DNA of 64,000 bases. It comes from Mycobacterium sp. E183. GTDB taxonomy: Bacteria; Actinomycetota; Actinomycetes; Mycobacteriales; Mycobacteriaceae. This document shows, one piece after another, positions 27,173 through 35,395 of this stretch. Location: contig NZ_LZJN01000150.1 in assembly GCF_001667735.1 (NCBI RefSeq), positions 1 to 64,000 on the forward strand, read 5' to 3'. Numbering within the stretch: the stretch's first letter is position 1; the number at the start of each line of letters is the position of its first letter. The notes under the pieces are model-generated. The model worked only from the letters and a program-made list of their open reading frames with translations. It had not been told where the DNA came from and ran no database searches. Made by a program: the position numbers and the translations under genes.

Positions 27173-28368
27173 CGGGCGTCGGCGAGCGCCCGGCCCATCC
27201 GCGAAACGGCCTCGGTCAGAATGGCCCGCGAGGTCGCGAAGTTCAATCGGACATGGCCGGCGCCGCCGGTTCCGAAGACGTGGCCGGAACTGAGCGCCAC
27301 CCGAGCGTGGTCGAGGAACCACCGGGCGGCCCCGGACAGGTCGGCGACCACCGCCAGACCCGCGGCGGATTCTTCGACGAATCCGAGCTTCCGGCAATCC
27401 AGCCAGGCGAGGTAAGTCCCTTGCGGCCATTGGCATTTCACGCCCGGCAGGTGCTGGGTGACCAGATCGCCGAGCAGCGTTCGGTTTTCATCCAGGCCGC
27501 GCAGCAGTGCGTCGAGCCAATCGTCGCCGGTTCGGAACGCTTCGGCGTGGGCGATGACGCCGAAGTGGCTCGGCCCGTGGCTGACCTCCTCGGGCATCCG
27601 GTGCAGGTCCGCGACCGCCTCCGGTCCGGCGATGGCCAGCGCCGCCTTGAGACCGGACAGGTTCCAGGCCTTGGAGGCGGACATCAGGGCGAAGGCGTTC
27701 TCGGTTCCGGGCACCGTCAGGAATGGGGTGAACCGGGCGCCGGGCAAGACGACGGGCGAGTGAATCTCGTCCGACACCACCCGGACATCGAACCGGCGGG
27801 CCAGCTCGGCGACCGCGCCGAGTTCGTCGGCCGTGTGCACCGTCCCGGTGGGGTTGTGCGGATTGCACAACAGGTACGCCGCCCTGCCGCCCCCCGCGCG
27901 GGCGCGCGCGAAGGCTTCCGCCAACACGTCCAGATCGATCCGGCCCCCGGCGCCCAGCGGCGCCTCGACGATCCTGCGGCCGTCGTGCGACACGAACGCG
28001 TAGAACGGCGCATACACCGGCGGGTTGACGATGACGGCATCGCCACGGCCCGTGACCAAGCGCAGCACCTCGACGGCACCGAGCATGACGTCCGGGACGA
28101 TCGCCGTGCGGCCGACCTCCAGGTCGTGCCATTGCCAACGGCGCGAGGCGAATTCGCTGACCGCTTCGGCGAACGCGGTGCCGCACGGGTATCCGGTGTC
28201 ACCGATGTCGATGGCCCGCCGCAGGGCGTCGGCCACCGTCGGGGCGAGGTTGACGTCCATCTCGGCGACCCACAGCGGCAGCACGTCGTCCGGGTGCGCG
28301 CGCCACTTCATGCTGGTGCGCTCCCGGAGCTGTGGCAGCGTGAGTTCCTCGAGTGGGTTAAACGTCAC
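27169..28368 (-). CDS. MalY/PatB-type PLP-dependent C-S lyase or aminotransferase
   Basis: 399 residues of fold-type I PLP enzymes, MalY/PatB branch (cystathionine beta-lyase-like). The start resembles '[26 protein letters not shown]', as in MalY. '[12 protein letters not shown]', '[18 protein letters not shown]', '[14 protein letters not shown]' and the PLP-Lys in '[14 protein letters not shown]' are in order. Likely activity is cleavage of cystathionine or cysteine S-conjugates. By memory it corresponds to Rv2294. It is followed upstream by the DapB-like gene on the same strand with a 9-base gap, so the two may be co-transcribed. Confidence 0.9.
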   Translation of the reverse strand: MTFNPLEELTLPQLRERTSMKWRAHPDDVLPLWVAEMDVNLAPTVADALRRAIDIGDTGYPCGTAFAEAVSEFASRRWQWHDLEVGRTAIVPDVMLGAVEVLRLVTGRGDAVIVNPPVYAPFYAFVSHDGRRIVEAPLGAGGRIDLDVLAEAFARARAGGGRAAYLLCNPHNPTGTVHTADELGAVAELARRFDVRVVSDEIHSPVVLPGARFTPFLTVPGTENAFALMSASKAWNLSGLKAALAIAGPEAVADLHRMPEEVSHGPSHFGVIAHAEAFRTGDDWLDALLRGLDENRTLLGDLVTQHLPGVKCQWPQGTYLAWLDCRKLGFVEESAAGLAVVADLSGAARWFLDHARVALSSGHVFGTGGAGHVRLNFATSRAILTEAVSRMGRALADAR

Positions 28369-28377
28369 TCGGGCAGA

Positions 28378-29472
28378 CTAAGTGGCGAACGCGTGCTTTG
28401 GAATCGTGAGGGGCAGGTCGACCGAACTCAGCAGCCCGGGTTCTGCGGCAACGACATACGGCACGGCGTTGACCACGCGCATGGCGGTGGCGACCATGGC
28501 GCCGGCGCCCGACGTCATCCCCGCCACCCCGGCCTTGCGCGGGTCTTTGAGCGTCGCCGCCAAGGTGCAATCGATGTCGGGGTCGCCGCTGATCAGCACC
28601 CGATAGGACAGGTCCCCGATGCCGGTCGGCCAGTCCGGGGCGACGTCGTGGGCCAGCCGGGTGACGTGCTCGATGACGATGGCCTCGCGGCCGTCGACCA
28701 CGCCGATCGCCCGCATGCGCAGCGCGCCACAGGTCCCCGCCTCGACGGTGCCCATGGCGACCTCCAGCGTCCGGTCGGTGACCGCGCGGTCGAAATATTC
28801 GCGGACCTCCTGCACCTCGACGCCGAGTGCGTCGGCGACCAACCGGATCTGTCCCTGCCATTCGCCGGCGATCGCCCCCGGAAACCCGATCCACGGCTGG
28901 TAGTCGAGCGGCCGGCCGAAACCCAATGCGTCGCTCATGATGTCGGGGACGCCGTAGTCGTCGTACAGACCGATCTCGAATGCGTGGATCTTCTCGATGG
29001 ACGACGACTGGGTGGACAACACCAGCGGCAGGTAGTCGGCGGCGAAGCCGGGTTCGATCCCCGACGCGTACAGCGAAACCTGGCCGTGCTTGGCCGCGGC
29101 CACCAGCTGGTCGCGCCATTCCGCGGGTTCGTAGGCGTGCGGGTTGACCAGCCGCGTGGTGCTGGTCGTGACGACGTTGATGCCGGCCTCGAGTAGCCGG
29201 ACGTAGTCGGGGATGGCCAGCGCGTCGCGCTCCGGGCCGCTGGCGGCGTAGATGACGCAATCGGGCTTCAGCGCGATCAGTGCGTCCGCGTCGGTGGTGG
29301 CGGTCAGACCGATCGGCTCGCCGTTGGCGAGTTCGCCGGCGTCCTTGCCGTCCTTCTCCGGCGAGTGCACCCACACACCGACCAAGTCCAGGTTTGGGCG
29401 ACGCTGAATGGTCCGGATGGCGATCGACCCGATGCCGCCCGTCGCCCACACCACCACGCGGTGAGCCGTCAT
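28378..29472 (-). CDS. DapB-like NAD(P)H-dependent dehydrogenase
   Basis: 364 residues. The N-terminal Rossmann motif is 'VVVWATGGIGSIAIRTIQRRPNLDLVGVWV', a dihydrodipicolinate-reductase-like fold. The larger family in mycobacteria includes 2,4-diaminopentanoate-dehydrogenase-like proteins of unknown substrate, which lack the lysine-pathway signature. The C-terminal half has 'CGALRMRAIGVVDGREAIVIEHV'. An operator-like palindrome lies 126 bases upstream of its ATG (29598-29623), shared with the divergent LLM gene and matching the operator of the TetR gene at 31790. Confidence 0.82.
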   Translation of the reverse strand: MTAHRVVVWATGGIGSIAIRTIQRRPNLDLVGVWVHSPEKDGKDAGELANGEPIGLTATTDADALIALKPDCVIYAASGPERDALAIPDYVRLLEAGINVVTTSTTRLVNPHAYEPAEWRDQLVAAAKHGQVSLYASGIEPGFAADYLPLVLSTQSSSIEKIHAFEIGLYDDYGVPDIMSDALGFGRPLDYQPWIGFPGAIAGEWQGQIRLVADALGVEVQEVREYFDRAVTDRTLEVAMGTVEAGTCGALRMRAIGVVDGREAIVIEHVTRLAHDVAPDWPTGIGDLSYRVLISGDPDIDCTLAATLKDPRKAGVAGMTSGAGAMVATAMRVVNAVPYVVAAEPGLLSSVDLPLTIPKHAFAT

Positions 29473-29597
29473 GCCGTCCTCCTCGTGGCGGGTGTGTGGT
29501 GAAAGCTGAGGCGGCCGTTGCCCTTACGCCGGCGGCCGGCTGCTATCGCTCAACGTTCGATTCGGAAGCTAACAGCGCGGGGCCGCGCGGTCAAGGG

Positions 29598-29623
29598 TTT
29601 AAGAGAGCGCACACTATCTTAAA
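29598..29623. promoter_or_regulatory. TetR operator candidate, copy 1
   Basis: TTTAAGAGAGCG-CA-CACTATCTTAAA is an inverted repeat with 12-base arms and two mismatches. The right half is nearly identical to copy 2 at 31733-31758 beside a tetR gene. It lies in a 279-base divergent gap between the DapB-like gene (start 29472) and the LLM gene (start 29752), where nothing else is seen. Confidence 0.7.
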
Positions 29624-29751
29624 GAACAAATCTTAGGTTACGCTGCCCCGGCCTACTCAGTTCGGTGGGCATCGCGGTCATGCTCCGCTTTACGCCTTCG
29701 ACTAGACGTGTAACGTACGTCGCAACGGATTCGGCCAGCGAGGAGTTTGCC

Positions 29752-30726
29752 GTGTACACACTGCGCTTCGATATGCGTGCCCCGTCGTGGGGGGCTCCAC
29801 CCGCCGCGCTGTACGCCGCGGTGCCCGAAATGTGTGCCTGGGCCGAGGAACACGGTGCTCTGGCCGCTGTCCTGTGCGAGCACCACGGCTCGGAGGACGG
29901 CTATTTGCCGTCGCCGCTGATGCTGGCGCCGGCCATCGCGGCGCGCACCGAGCGGTTGCCGATGAACCTGATCCTGATTCTGCCGTTCTACGACCCGGTG
30001 CGGTTGGCCGAGGACATGACGGTCCTCGACCTCGTCAGCGGCGGTCGCGCGTCGTACACGCTTGCCCTCGGGTACCGGCCCGAGGAGTTCGAGCACTTCG
30101 GGCTGGAAATCCGCAAGCGCGGCCGGCTCGCGGACGAAAAGCTGGGACTGTTGCGCCGGCTGCTCGCGGGCGAAACGGTTGACGACGGCGGCCGCCGGAT
30201 CGCGGTGACACCGGCGCCACTCACCGAGGGCGGTCCGTCGATGATGTGGGGCGGGGGAACGTTGGCCGCCGCGCGTCGGGCCGGCAGGTACGGACTGGGC
30301 ATGCTCGGCAACGCCAACGCCCCGGGCATGCAGGAGGCCTACGAGGAGGCGTGCCGCGAACACGGCCATACACCGGGGCCGACGATGTTTCCCAGCCGCG
30401 ACACCCCTTCGGTGGTGTTCGTCGCCGACGACGTGGACCAGGCGTGGAAGGAGATCGGCGATCACCTGTTGCACGACGTGCGCACCTACGCCGCCTGGAA
30501 TCCAGGGGACGAGACGACGGCCGGTTTCTCCCACGTGGACACCGTCGACCAGCTGCGCGAGACGGGGAAGTCGCACGTGATTATCTCTGTGCCAGAAGCT
30601 GTTTCGCGAGTCCGTGCCGGGCAGGTGCTCAACCTGTCGCCGCTGTGCGGCGGGCTGCCGCCCGAGATCGCGTGGCAGTATCTGAAGCGCGTGGGCGACG
30701 TCGTGCTTCCCGAGGCGCTTGGCTGA
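29752..30726 (+). CDS. LLM-class flavin/F420-dependent oxidoreductase
   Basis: 324 residues of the luciferase-like family. It has the N-terminal strand 'MYTLRFDMRAPSWG', 'LAAVLCEHHGSEDGYLPSPLMLAPAIAART' (EHH and pterin/flavin pocket, as in LuxA-like enzymes), 'LVSGGRASYTLALGYRPEEFEHFG' and 'PSMMWGGGTLAAARRAGRYGLGML'. Oxidation or Baeyer-Villiger-type chemistry is possible; the substrate is unknown. GTG 29752 has GAGGAG seven bases before it; the frame is open to 29665. It probably belongs to the TetR regulon around it. Confidence 0.85.
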   Translation: MYTLRFDMRAPSWGAPPAALYAAVPEMCAWAEEHGALAAVLCEHHGSEDGYLPSPLMLAPAIAARTERLPMNLILILPFYDPVRLAEDMTVLDLVSGGRASYTLALGYRPEEFEHFGLEIRKRGRLADEKLGLLRRLLAGETVDDGGRRIAVTPAPLTEGGPSMMWGGGTLAAARRAGRYGLGMLGNANAPGMQEAYEEACREHGHTPGPTMFPSRDTPSVVFVADDVDQAWKEIGDHLLHDVRTYAAWNPGDETTAGFSHVDTVDQLRETGKSHVIISVPEAVSRVRAGQVLNLSPLCGGLPPEIAWQYLKRVGDVVLPEALG

Positions 30727-30812
30727 CTTCCCCGAGCCGGATCCGAACGTCGAGTTGTTGAGCCGAATTCGCGCATTTCGGCCCGACAACCCCACGCTGG
30801 GCGCGCGGATTT

Positions 30813-31598
30813 CTATGCGGGTTGGTTCGGCACGCCCGGGAACAGCTGTTCCGTCGGCCCCGCGGTCACCCACCCGCCCAGCTTCGTCACCAGGTGCGGC
30901 GCGAAAACCGCGCCGTAGAGCAGGTTGCCGATGACGATCACGGCGGCGACGGACAGCAGCGAAGATGCGAGGCGGCTCTTCGACCGGTTGGCGGCCCACA
31001 TCTCGATGACGTTGCGTCCCTGCGAGTCGGTGCGGCCGAGCAGATAGGTGAAGACCATCATCTGGATCGCCATCGCGAGGGAGTCGTAGAGCGGGTACTG
31101 ATGCACGGTCCCCTCGCGGATGGCCAGCCCCGGAATCACCCTGCCGTAATAGAACACGCCGAGCTTGGCGCCCAGGAACCCGTTGAAGAAGAGCGCCCAG
31201 CAGAAGCCGACGATCAGTCCCACCACCAAAAGGGTTGGCGGCCTTCGCCACCCAAACCGCGCGCTCAGCCACCGCCCGAGCGCCGTGCCCGTCACAGCCG
31301 GCAGCACGAAGTAGGAGATGTAGCCGACCGGAACGAACAGGGGCAGCCCGCCCCACGTCACGTTCAGCGGCCACCAGGATGGCATGCGCGGGATGGCCGG
31401 CGGGAACTGCGCGTACATCGCCCAGTCGTATGGCGCCTCGATCCACGAGAACGAGATCGCCGAGATGCACAGCAGCAGGAGCGGGTGCAGGCGGCGCCGG
31501 CGAACGCTCAAGAACACGCCGAGCGCGGTGAACGTGATGCCGCCGACGAGGGCGAAGTCGCTGGCCGCCTGCATCACGGGCGTCATCTGGGAGCTCAC
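30813..31598 (-). CDS. AveC-like polytopic membrane protein (spirocyclase family)
   Basis: 261 residues with about six membrane helices. A conserved polar stretch, 'SWIEAPYDWAMYAQFPPAIP' followed by 'MPSWWPLNVTWGGLPLFVPVGY', matches what I recall of mycobacterial proteins annotated as spirocyclase AveC family. In avermectin synthesis AveC closes the spiroketal; no such substrate is known in mycobacteria. The start is a GTG overlapping the stop of the 36-residue peptide gene (GTGA), so the two are coupled. A P450, an LLM enzyme and a DapB-like enzyme share the neighbourhood and probable regulator. Confidence 0.68.
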   Translation of the reverse strand: MSSQMTPVMQAASDFALVGGITFTALGVFLSVRRRRLHPLLLLCISAISFSWIEAPYDWAMYAQFPPAIPRMPSWWPLNVTWGGLPLFVPVGYISYFVLPAVTGTALGRWLSARFGWRRPPTLLVVGLIVGFCWALFFNGFLGAKLGVFYYGRVIPGLAIREGTVHQYPLYDSLAMAIQMMVFTYLLGRTDSQGRNVIEMWAANRSKSRLASSLLSVAAVIVIGNLLYGAVFAPHLVTKLGGWVTAGPTEQLFPGVPNQPA

Positions 31599-31705
31599 CG
31601 GTCGTTCCCCGGGGTCCGGCGTGCCTGCGGGTCGAAGCGCAGCACCAGCCCGAAGATCAGGGCGATCAACCCGAACAACGTGCCCAGCATGATCACGGCG
31701 CCCAC
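31595..31705 (-). CDS. 36-residue single-span membrane peptide
   Basis: A short gene read 31705 to 31595: GTG start, an AAAGGGGTG site ten bases upstream, and a stop overlapping the GTG of the AveC-like gene by four bases. The product has one hydrophobic helix ('MLGTLFGLIALIFGLVL') and a basic C-terminus ending Asn-Asp-Arg. It is first in the unit facing the operator at 31733, so it should be made together with the AveC-like protein and may be its partner. The family is not recognised. Confidence 0.6.
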   Translation of the reverse strand: MGAVIMLGTLFGLIALIFGLVLRFDPQARRTPGNDR

Positions 31706-31732
31706 GCTCGCACCCCTTTCAACGCTCGACTC

Positions 31733-31758
31733 TTTAGATAGTGCACACTATCCTAAAG
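31733..31758. promoter_or_regulatory. TetR operator candidate, copy 2
   Basis: GATAGTG-CA-CACTATC (31737-31752) is a perfect 7-bp inverted repeat extended by TTTA on the left and CTAAA on the right. It sits between the divergent starts of the membrane-peptide gene (31705) and tetR (31790). It matches copy 1 at 29598-29623. Confidence 0.8.
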
Positions 31759-31789
31759 GCAGTCAACCACCCGGACAGGAGCGACGATC

Positions 31790-32443
31790 GTGCCCCAGCG
31801 GCCACCCACGAAGCGCGGCGCGTCGGCCGCGGCGACGAGCAGGCCCCGCGGCGCACCGCGGGGGTTGCTGCTCGACGCGGCGCGGGCCCGCTTCGCCCGC
31901 CAGGACTACCGAAGCACGACGACGCGTGAAATCGCCCAGGCCGCAGGGGTTACCGAGCACCTGCTGTTTCGGCACTTCGGTTCGAAGGCGGCGCTGTTCC
32001 GGGAGGCGCTCGTCCTGCCCTTCACCACCTTCGTCGACGAGTTCGGCAAGACCTGGCAGTCGGTGGTCCCGGAGGAGACCGACGAGAAGGAGTTGGCGCG
32101 GCACTTCGTCGGGCAGCTCTACGACGTGTTCGTCGAACACCAGGGCCTGCTGTTGACGCTGATGGCCTCGGAGGCGCTGAGTGAGGAGGAGAAGGCCGAC
32201 GCCGGCATCGCGGAGATCAGGCAGGCGATCCGGGCGCTCGGTCAGATCAGCGCCGAGGGCATGCACCTGCGGGGCCTGCGGTCCGACCATCCCGACCTGC
32301 CCGCCCACTCGACCGTCGCGATGATCGCCGGCATGGCCGCGTTGCGGTCCACCTATTTCGGCGCCAGGCCGCCGTCGCGAGAGGTGATCGTCGAAGAACT
32401 GGTTCAGGCAATCCTGCACGGCTTCCTGCACCGAAACGACTGA
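31790..32443 (+). CDS. TetR-family transcriptional regulator
   Basis: 217 residues. After a basic, Pro/Ala-rich tail of about 24 residues comes the TetR DNA-binding domain: 'LLLDAARARFARQDYRSTTTREIAQAAGVTEHLLFRHFGSKAALFREAL'. The all-helical C-terminal domain is ligand-binding and dimerising. GTG 31790 follows GGACAGGAG. The palindrome 32 bases upstream is the likely operator, and a second copy 2.1 kb away implies control of the DapB-like, LLM, AveC-like and P450 genes. It is followed by the P450 with a 16-base gap. Confidence 0.9.
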   Translation: MPQRPPTKRGASAAATSRPRGAPRGLLLDAARARFARQDYRSTTTREIAQAAGVTEHLLFRHFGSKAALFREALVLPFTTFVDEFGKTWQSVVPEETDEKELARHFVGQLYDVFVEHQGLLLTLMASEALSEEEKADAGIAEIRQAIRALGQISAEGMHLRGLRSDHPDLPAHSTVAMIAGMAALRSTYFGARPPSREVIVEELVQAILHGFLHRND

Positions 32444-32459
32444 GCGAAGGGATTCCAGA

Positions 32460-33662
32460 ATGTCAGGCACCAGCGTGGTCGACTTGTACTACGACCCGTT
32501 CGATTCCGACATCGACGACAACCCGTACCCGGTGTGGAAGCGCATGCGCGACGAAGCGCCGCTCTACTACAACGAGAAATACAACTTCTACGCGCTGAGC
32601 CGCTACGAGGACGTGGCGCGCGAACTGCCGAACTGGCAAACGTACCGCTCCGGTCGCGGAACCACGGCCGACATCCTGTTCGCCAATATCGAAGTGCCCC
32701 CGGGAATTCTGTTGTTCGAGGATCCGCCGCTGCACGACCTGCACCGCCGCCTGCTGTCGCGGGTGTTCACGCCGCGGCGCATGCTGGCCGTCGAGGACCT
32801 GGTGCGCGGATTCTGTGTGCGGGAGCTGGATCCGCTGGTCGGCGCCGGCGGCTTCGATTTCATCGCCGACCTCGGGGCGATGATGCCGATGCGGACGATC
32901 GGGTACCTGCTGGGCATCCCCGAACAGGACCAGGAGAAGATTCGCGATCGCGGCGGGGCGTACATCGAGTTGTCTGACGAGCGCGACCCCGCCGCGGTGA
33001 ATGCGAAGCTTTTCGAGGAGAGCATCGCCCTGTTCGCCGAGTACATCGAGTGGCGCGCCGATCACCCGTCCGACGATCTGATGACCGATCTGCTGCGGGC
33101 CGAGGTCGACGAGCCCGACGGCACGCGGCGGCCGTTGTCGCGAACCGAGGTGCTGGCCTACACGGCCATGATCGCCGGCGCGGGGAACGAGACGACCGCG
33201 CGGCTGATCGGCTACATGGGGCAGCTGCTGTCGGATCATCCGGATCAGCGCCGCGAACTGGTGGCGAACCCGGCGCTGATTCCCGGCGCGGTCGAGGAGA
33301 CCCTGCGCTACGAACCGCCGTCGCCGGTGCAGGCCCGGTACGTCGCCCGGGACGCCGAACTCTACGGCACCGTCGTGCCCGAAGGCTCATACATGTTGCT
33401 GCTCAACGGTTCCGCCAACCGCGACGATCGCCACTTCGACGACCCGGATCGCTACGACATCCACCGCCAGGGCGCCCACCTGAGCTTCGGGCAGGGCCTG
33501 CACTTCTGCCTGGGCTCTGCGCTGGCCCGGATGGAAGGCCGGGTAGCTCTCGAAGAGGTCCTCAAGCGCTGGCCCGACTGGGAGGTCGACTACGCCAACG
33601 CCCAGCGGGCGCACACCGCGAGTGTGCGCGGCTGGGCGCGGCTGCCCGTCGTCACGGGCTGA
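32460..33662 (+). CDS. Cytochrome P450
   Basis: 400 residues, the size of a soluble bacterial P450. The I-helix is 'MIAGAGNETTARLIGYMGQLL' (Gly-Asn-Glu-Thr-Thr, proton delivery), the ExxR motif is 'VEETLRYEPP', and the heme-ligand Cys350 is in 'LSFGQGLHFCLGSALARME'. It hydroxylates or oxidises a hydrophobic substrate with electrons from ferredoxin; no redox partner is adjacent. It is in the tetR operon, so it is probably induced by the same ligand. I cannot assign the CYP family. Confidence 0.94.
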   Translation: MSGTSVVDLYYDPFDSDIDDNPYPVWKRMRDEAPLYYNEKYNFYALSRYEDVARELPNWQTYRSGRGTTADILFANIEVPPGILLFEDPPLHDLHRRLLSRVFTPRRMLAVEDLVRGFCVRELDPLVGAGGFDFIADLGAMMPMRTIGYLLGIPEQDQEKIRDRGGAYIELSDERDPAAVNAKLFEESIALFAEYIEWRADHPSDDLMTDLLRAEVDEPDGTRRPLSRTEVLAYTAMIAGAGNETTARLIGYMGQLLSDHPDQRRELVANPALIPGAVEETLRYEPPSPVQARYVARDAELYGTVVPEGSYMLLLNGSANRDDRHFDDPDRYDIHRQGAHLSFGQGLHFCLGSALARMEGRVALEEVLKRWPDWEVDYANAQRAHTASVRGWARLPVVTG

Positions 33663-33682
33663 AGCGCTGGTCTCTCCGGTGC

Positions 33683-33738
33683 GAGTGCGCGGCCAGCCGC
33701 ACACTCGAGCTCGAACGTGCGGCTAGGCGCAGACTCGG
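33683..33738. terminator. Tandem palindromes between convergent genes, probable bidirectional terminator
   Basis: CGAGTGCGCGGC-CA-GCCGCACACTCG (33683-33708) forms a 12-bp stem with one mismatch. A decayed second copy follows at 33713-33738. Together they fill the 85-base gap between the stops of the P450 and hydrolase genes. The motif CGAGTGTGC/GCACACTCG recurs at 47775-47853. Confidence 0.6.
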
Positions 33739-33747
33739 GGGGCGAAG

Positions 33748-34821
33748 TTAAGCGCTTTGGTCGATCAGCACCGCGCCGTCGGGCTCGTTGCCGAGCGTCT
33801 GCAGCGGGATGTCCCCGCCCCGGGCGGTGAGACGGACGATCTCGGCGAGCGGGCCGGGGGCGTCGCATTGCAGGTAGTGGTCGGCGCCGGGCACCACCCA
33901 GTAGCGGTTGCGGCCGGGCTTGGTCTTCAGATACGTCTGCCACACATGGTTGGGAACGCGCAGCGGCGCGACGTTATCGTGCAACCCCCATACCACGGTG
34001 GTGTTGATCGGGCGCTTGGAAAGCGCTTCCAGCCAACCGGTTTCGTCAGCGGCGCGCTCGTTGAGGTATTGAATGGTGTCGGGCAGCACGCGGATTCCGT
34101 CGTTGTGGGCGAAGCACTTCGCCAACGCGGCGATCTCGGGGTCGTCCAGCGTTCGCCGCGGCATGAAGGTGCTGGCGCCCATTCCGGCGGCCAGCATGTC
34201 CGGCGTCGTCGCCGCCGCGGTTTGCCGCCCGGTCGCGGGATCGAGCAACGCGGTCTGGAAGACGGTGAGGTTCGACAGCGGCAGGTAGATGTTGGCATTC
34301 GTCACGATGAGGTCGACCGGTACGGCCGGCGGATCGAGGGCCGCCAGCATCTCCACGGCGATCATGCCGACGCTGCTGCCGCGGTCATGGGTGAGCATGC
34401 GGTAGTCGGTGAGGTTCCACACCTGGGTGATCGCGTACACGAGCAGACGCGCGTCGTCGTAGAGCGAATACGCGTACGGCTCAGCCGGTTTGTCGGACAG
34501 GCCGTAGCCCGGGAAGTCCAGCAGGTAGATGTCGAACTCCGAGCCCAGCTCGCGCGCCAGCGCGAAGAAGTCGATGCTCGACGTTGGGAAGCCGTGCACG
34601 AGCACCAGCGCGGGCGCGCCGGGTGTGCCGCAACGGCGGCTGAACACCGCGACCTCGTGCCCGTCGTTGGCGGCGGTGGTCGACCGCCAGCGCAGCTCCG
34701 TGCCGCCGCTTTGCCACTCCGCGAAGATGTCCAAGCTGCCAGCATCGCAGAGGCGGTCGCGGTAGACAACCACTCCGCTTGCGGAAGGGGACGAAGACCG
34801 GGTCCGCCGCGCCGCGCTCAC
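33748..34821 (-). CDS. Alpha/beta hydrolase (epoxide-hydrolase/dehalogenase-like)
   Basis: About 357 residues. 'LVLVHGFPTSSIDFFALARELG' is the oxyanion region, 'YLLDFPGYGLSDKP' the next strand, and 'YRMLTHDRGSSVGMIAVEML' carries the nucleophile Asp in 'HDRGSS', as in epoxide hydrolases and dehalogenases rather than serine esterases. 'VVPGADHYLQCDAPGPLA' supplies the His. The start is uncertain: GTG 34821 overlaps the lipoprotein stop (GTGA) and implies coupling, while GTG 34773 would drop 16 Ser/Arg-rich residues. Confidence 0.82.
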   Translation of the reverse strand: MSAARRTRSSSPSASGVVVYRDRLCDAGSLDIFAEWQSGGTELRWRSTTAANDGHEVAVFSRRCGTPGAPALVLVHGFPTSSIDFFALARELGSEFDIYLLDFPGYGLSDKPAEPYAYSLYDDARLLVYAITQVWNLTDYRMLTHDRGSSVGMIAVEMLAALDPPAVPVDLIVTNANIYLPLSNLTVFQTALLDPATGRQTAAATTPDMLAAGMGASTFMPRRTLDDPEIAALAKCFAHNDGIRVLPDTIQYLNERAADETGWLEALSKRPINTTVVWGLHDNVAPLRVPNHVWQTYLKTKPGRNRYWVVPGADHYLQCDAPGPLAEIVRLTARGGDIPLQTLGNEPDGAVLIDQSA

Positions 34822-35312
34822 GGGCAGGTCACGTGCACCCCGAAAGTCACCGGGCGCGTGCCGCTTTGGCCCGGGGTCGACGCCTCGCCGGTCCCGGTGA
34901 TCGTGTAACTCTTGCCCTGCTTGGTCGCCTGGACCTGGGTTGCCGACTTGGTGGCCTGATAGGGGAGTTGGTACTGGCCGCCGGACAGCGTGAGCGACAG
35001 CGCGAATCCGTCGACCATGGGCGGGTTCTCGTCCGAGACGGCCAGCGAGACCGACGCCGTGTCGTCGTGCACGCCGATCCGGGTGGTGAGATCCCCCGAT
35101 TCCGGGGGAGACGCGTTCGGTTGCGCCGCCGAACTGCTGCATTCGACCCGCGCGGTCATCGTGTGCTTGTTCCCGTCGATCATGACGGTCGTGGTGACCG
35201 CAGCGGGAGTCGAACTCGGGGTCGGTGCGGGATGGCTTTCCTTGCCGGAACAGCCGGACATCCCGGCCGCCAGCGCGATTCCGGCGGCCACGAAGACGTA
35301 CCGATTCGTCAT
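34818..35312 (-). CDS. LpqH-like (19-kDa antigen family) lipoprotein
   Basis: 164 residues. The signal peptide ends in a lipobox, 'GMSGC' followed by Ser-Gly-Lys-Glu. A Pro/Ser/Thr linker is followed by 'VMIDGNKHTMTARVECSS', the LpqH family core, then 'VHDDTASVSLAVSDENPPMVDGFALSLT' and 'TITGTGEAS...PVTFGVHVTCP' with the closing Cys. The family holds exported immunodominant lipoproteins of the M. tuberculosis 19-kDa type. GGAGGTGAG precedes ATG 35312. It is upstream of, and overlaps, the hydrolase gene. Confidence 0.87.
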   Translation of the reverse strand: MTNRYVFVAAGIALAAGMSGCSGKESHPAPTPSSTPAAVTTTVMIDGNKHTMTARVECSSSAAQPNASPPESGDLTTRIGVHDDTASVSLAVSDENPPMVDGFALSLTLSGGQYQLPYQATKSATQVQATKQGKSYTITGTGEASTPGQSGTRPVTFGVHVTCP

Positions 35313-35395
35313 CTCACCTCCTTTGCAGCCAGGACTATAGGGCCTCTTCATTGCGGGAAGGTCTCTTTTCCCTGGCGACCAGTCAACCGATGGGT

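Noticed and set aside
26944..29196. 750-codon plus-strand frame
   Set aside because: Antisense to the MalY-like and DapB-like genes, with shadow composition.
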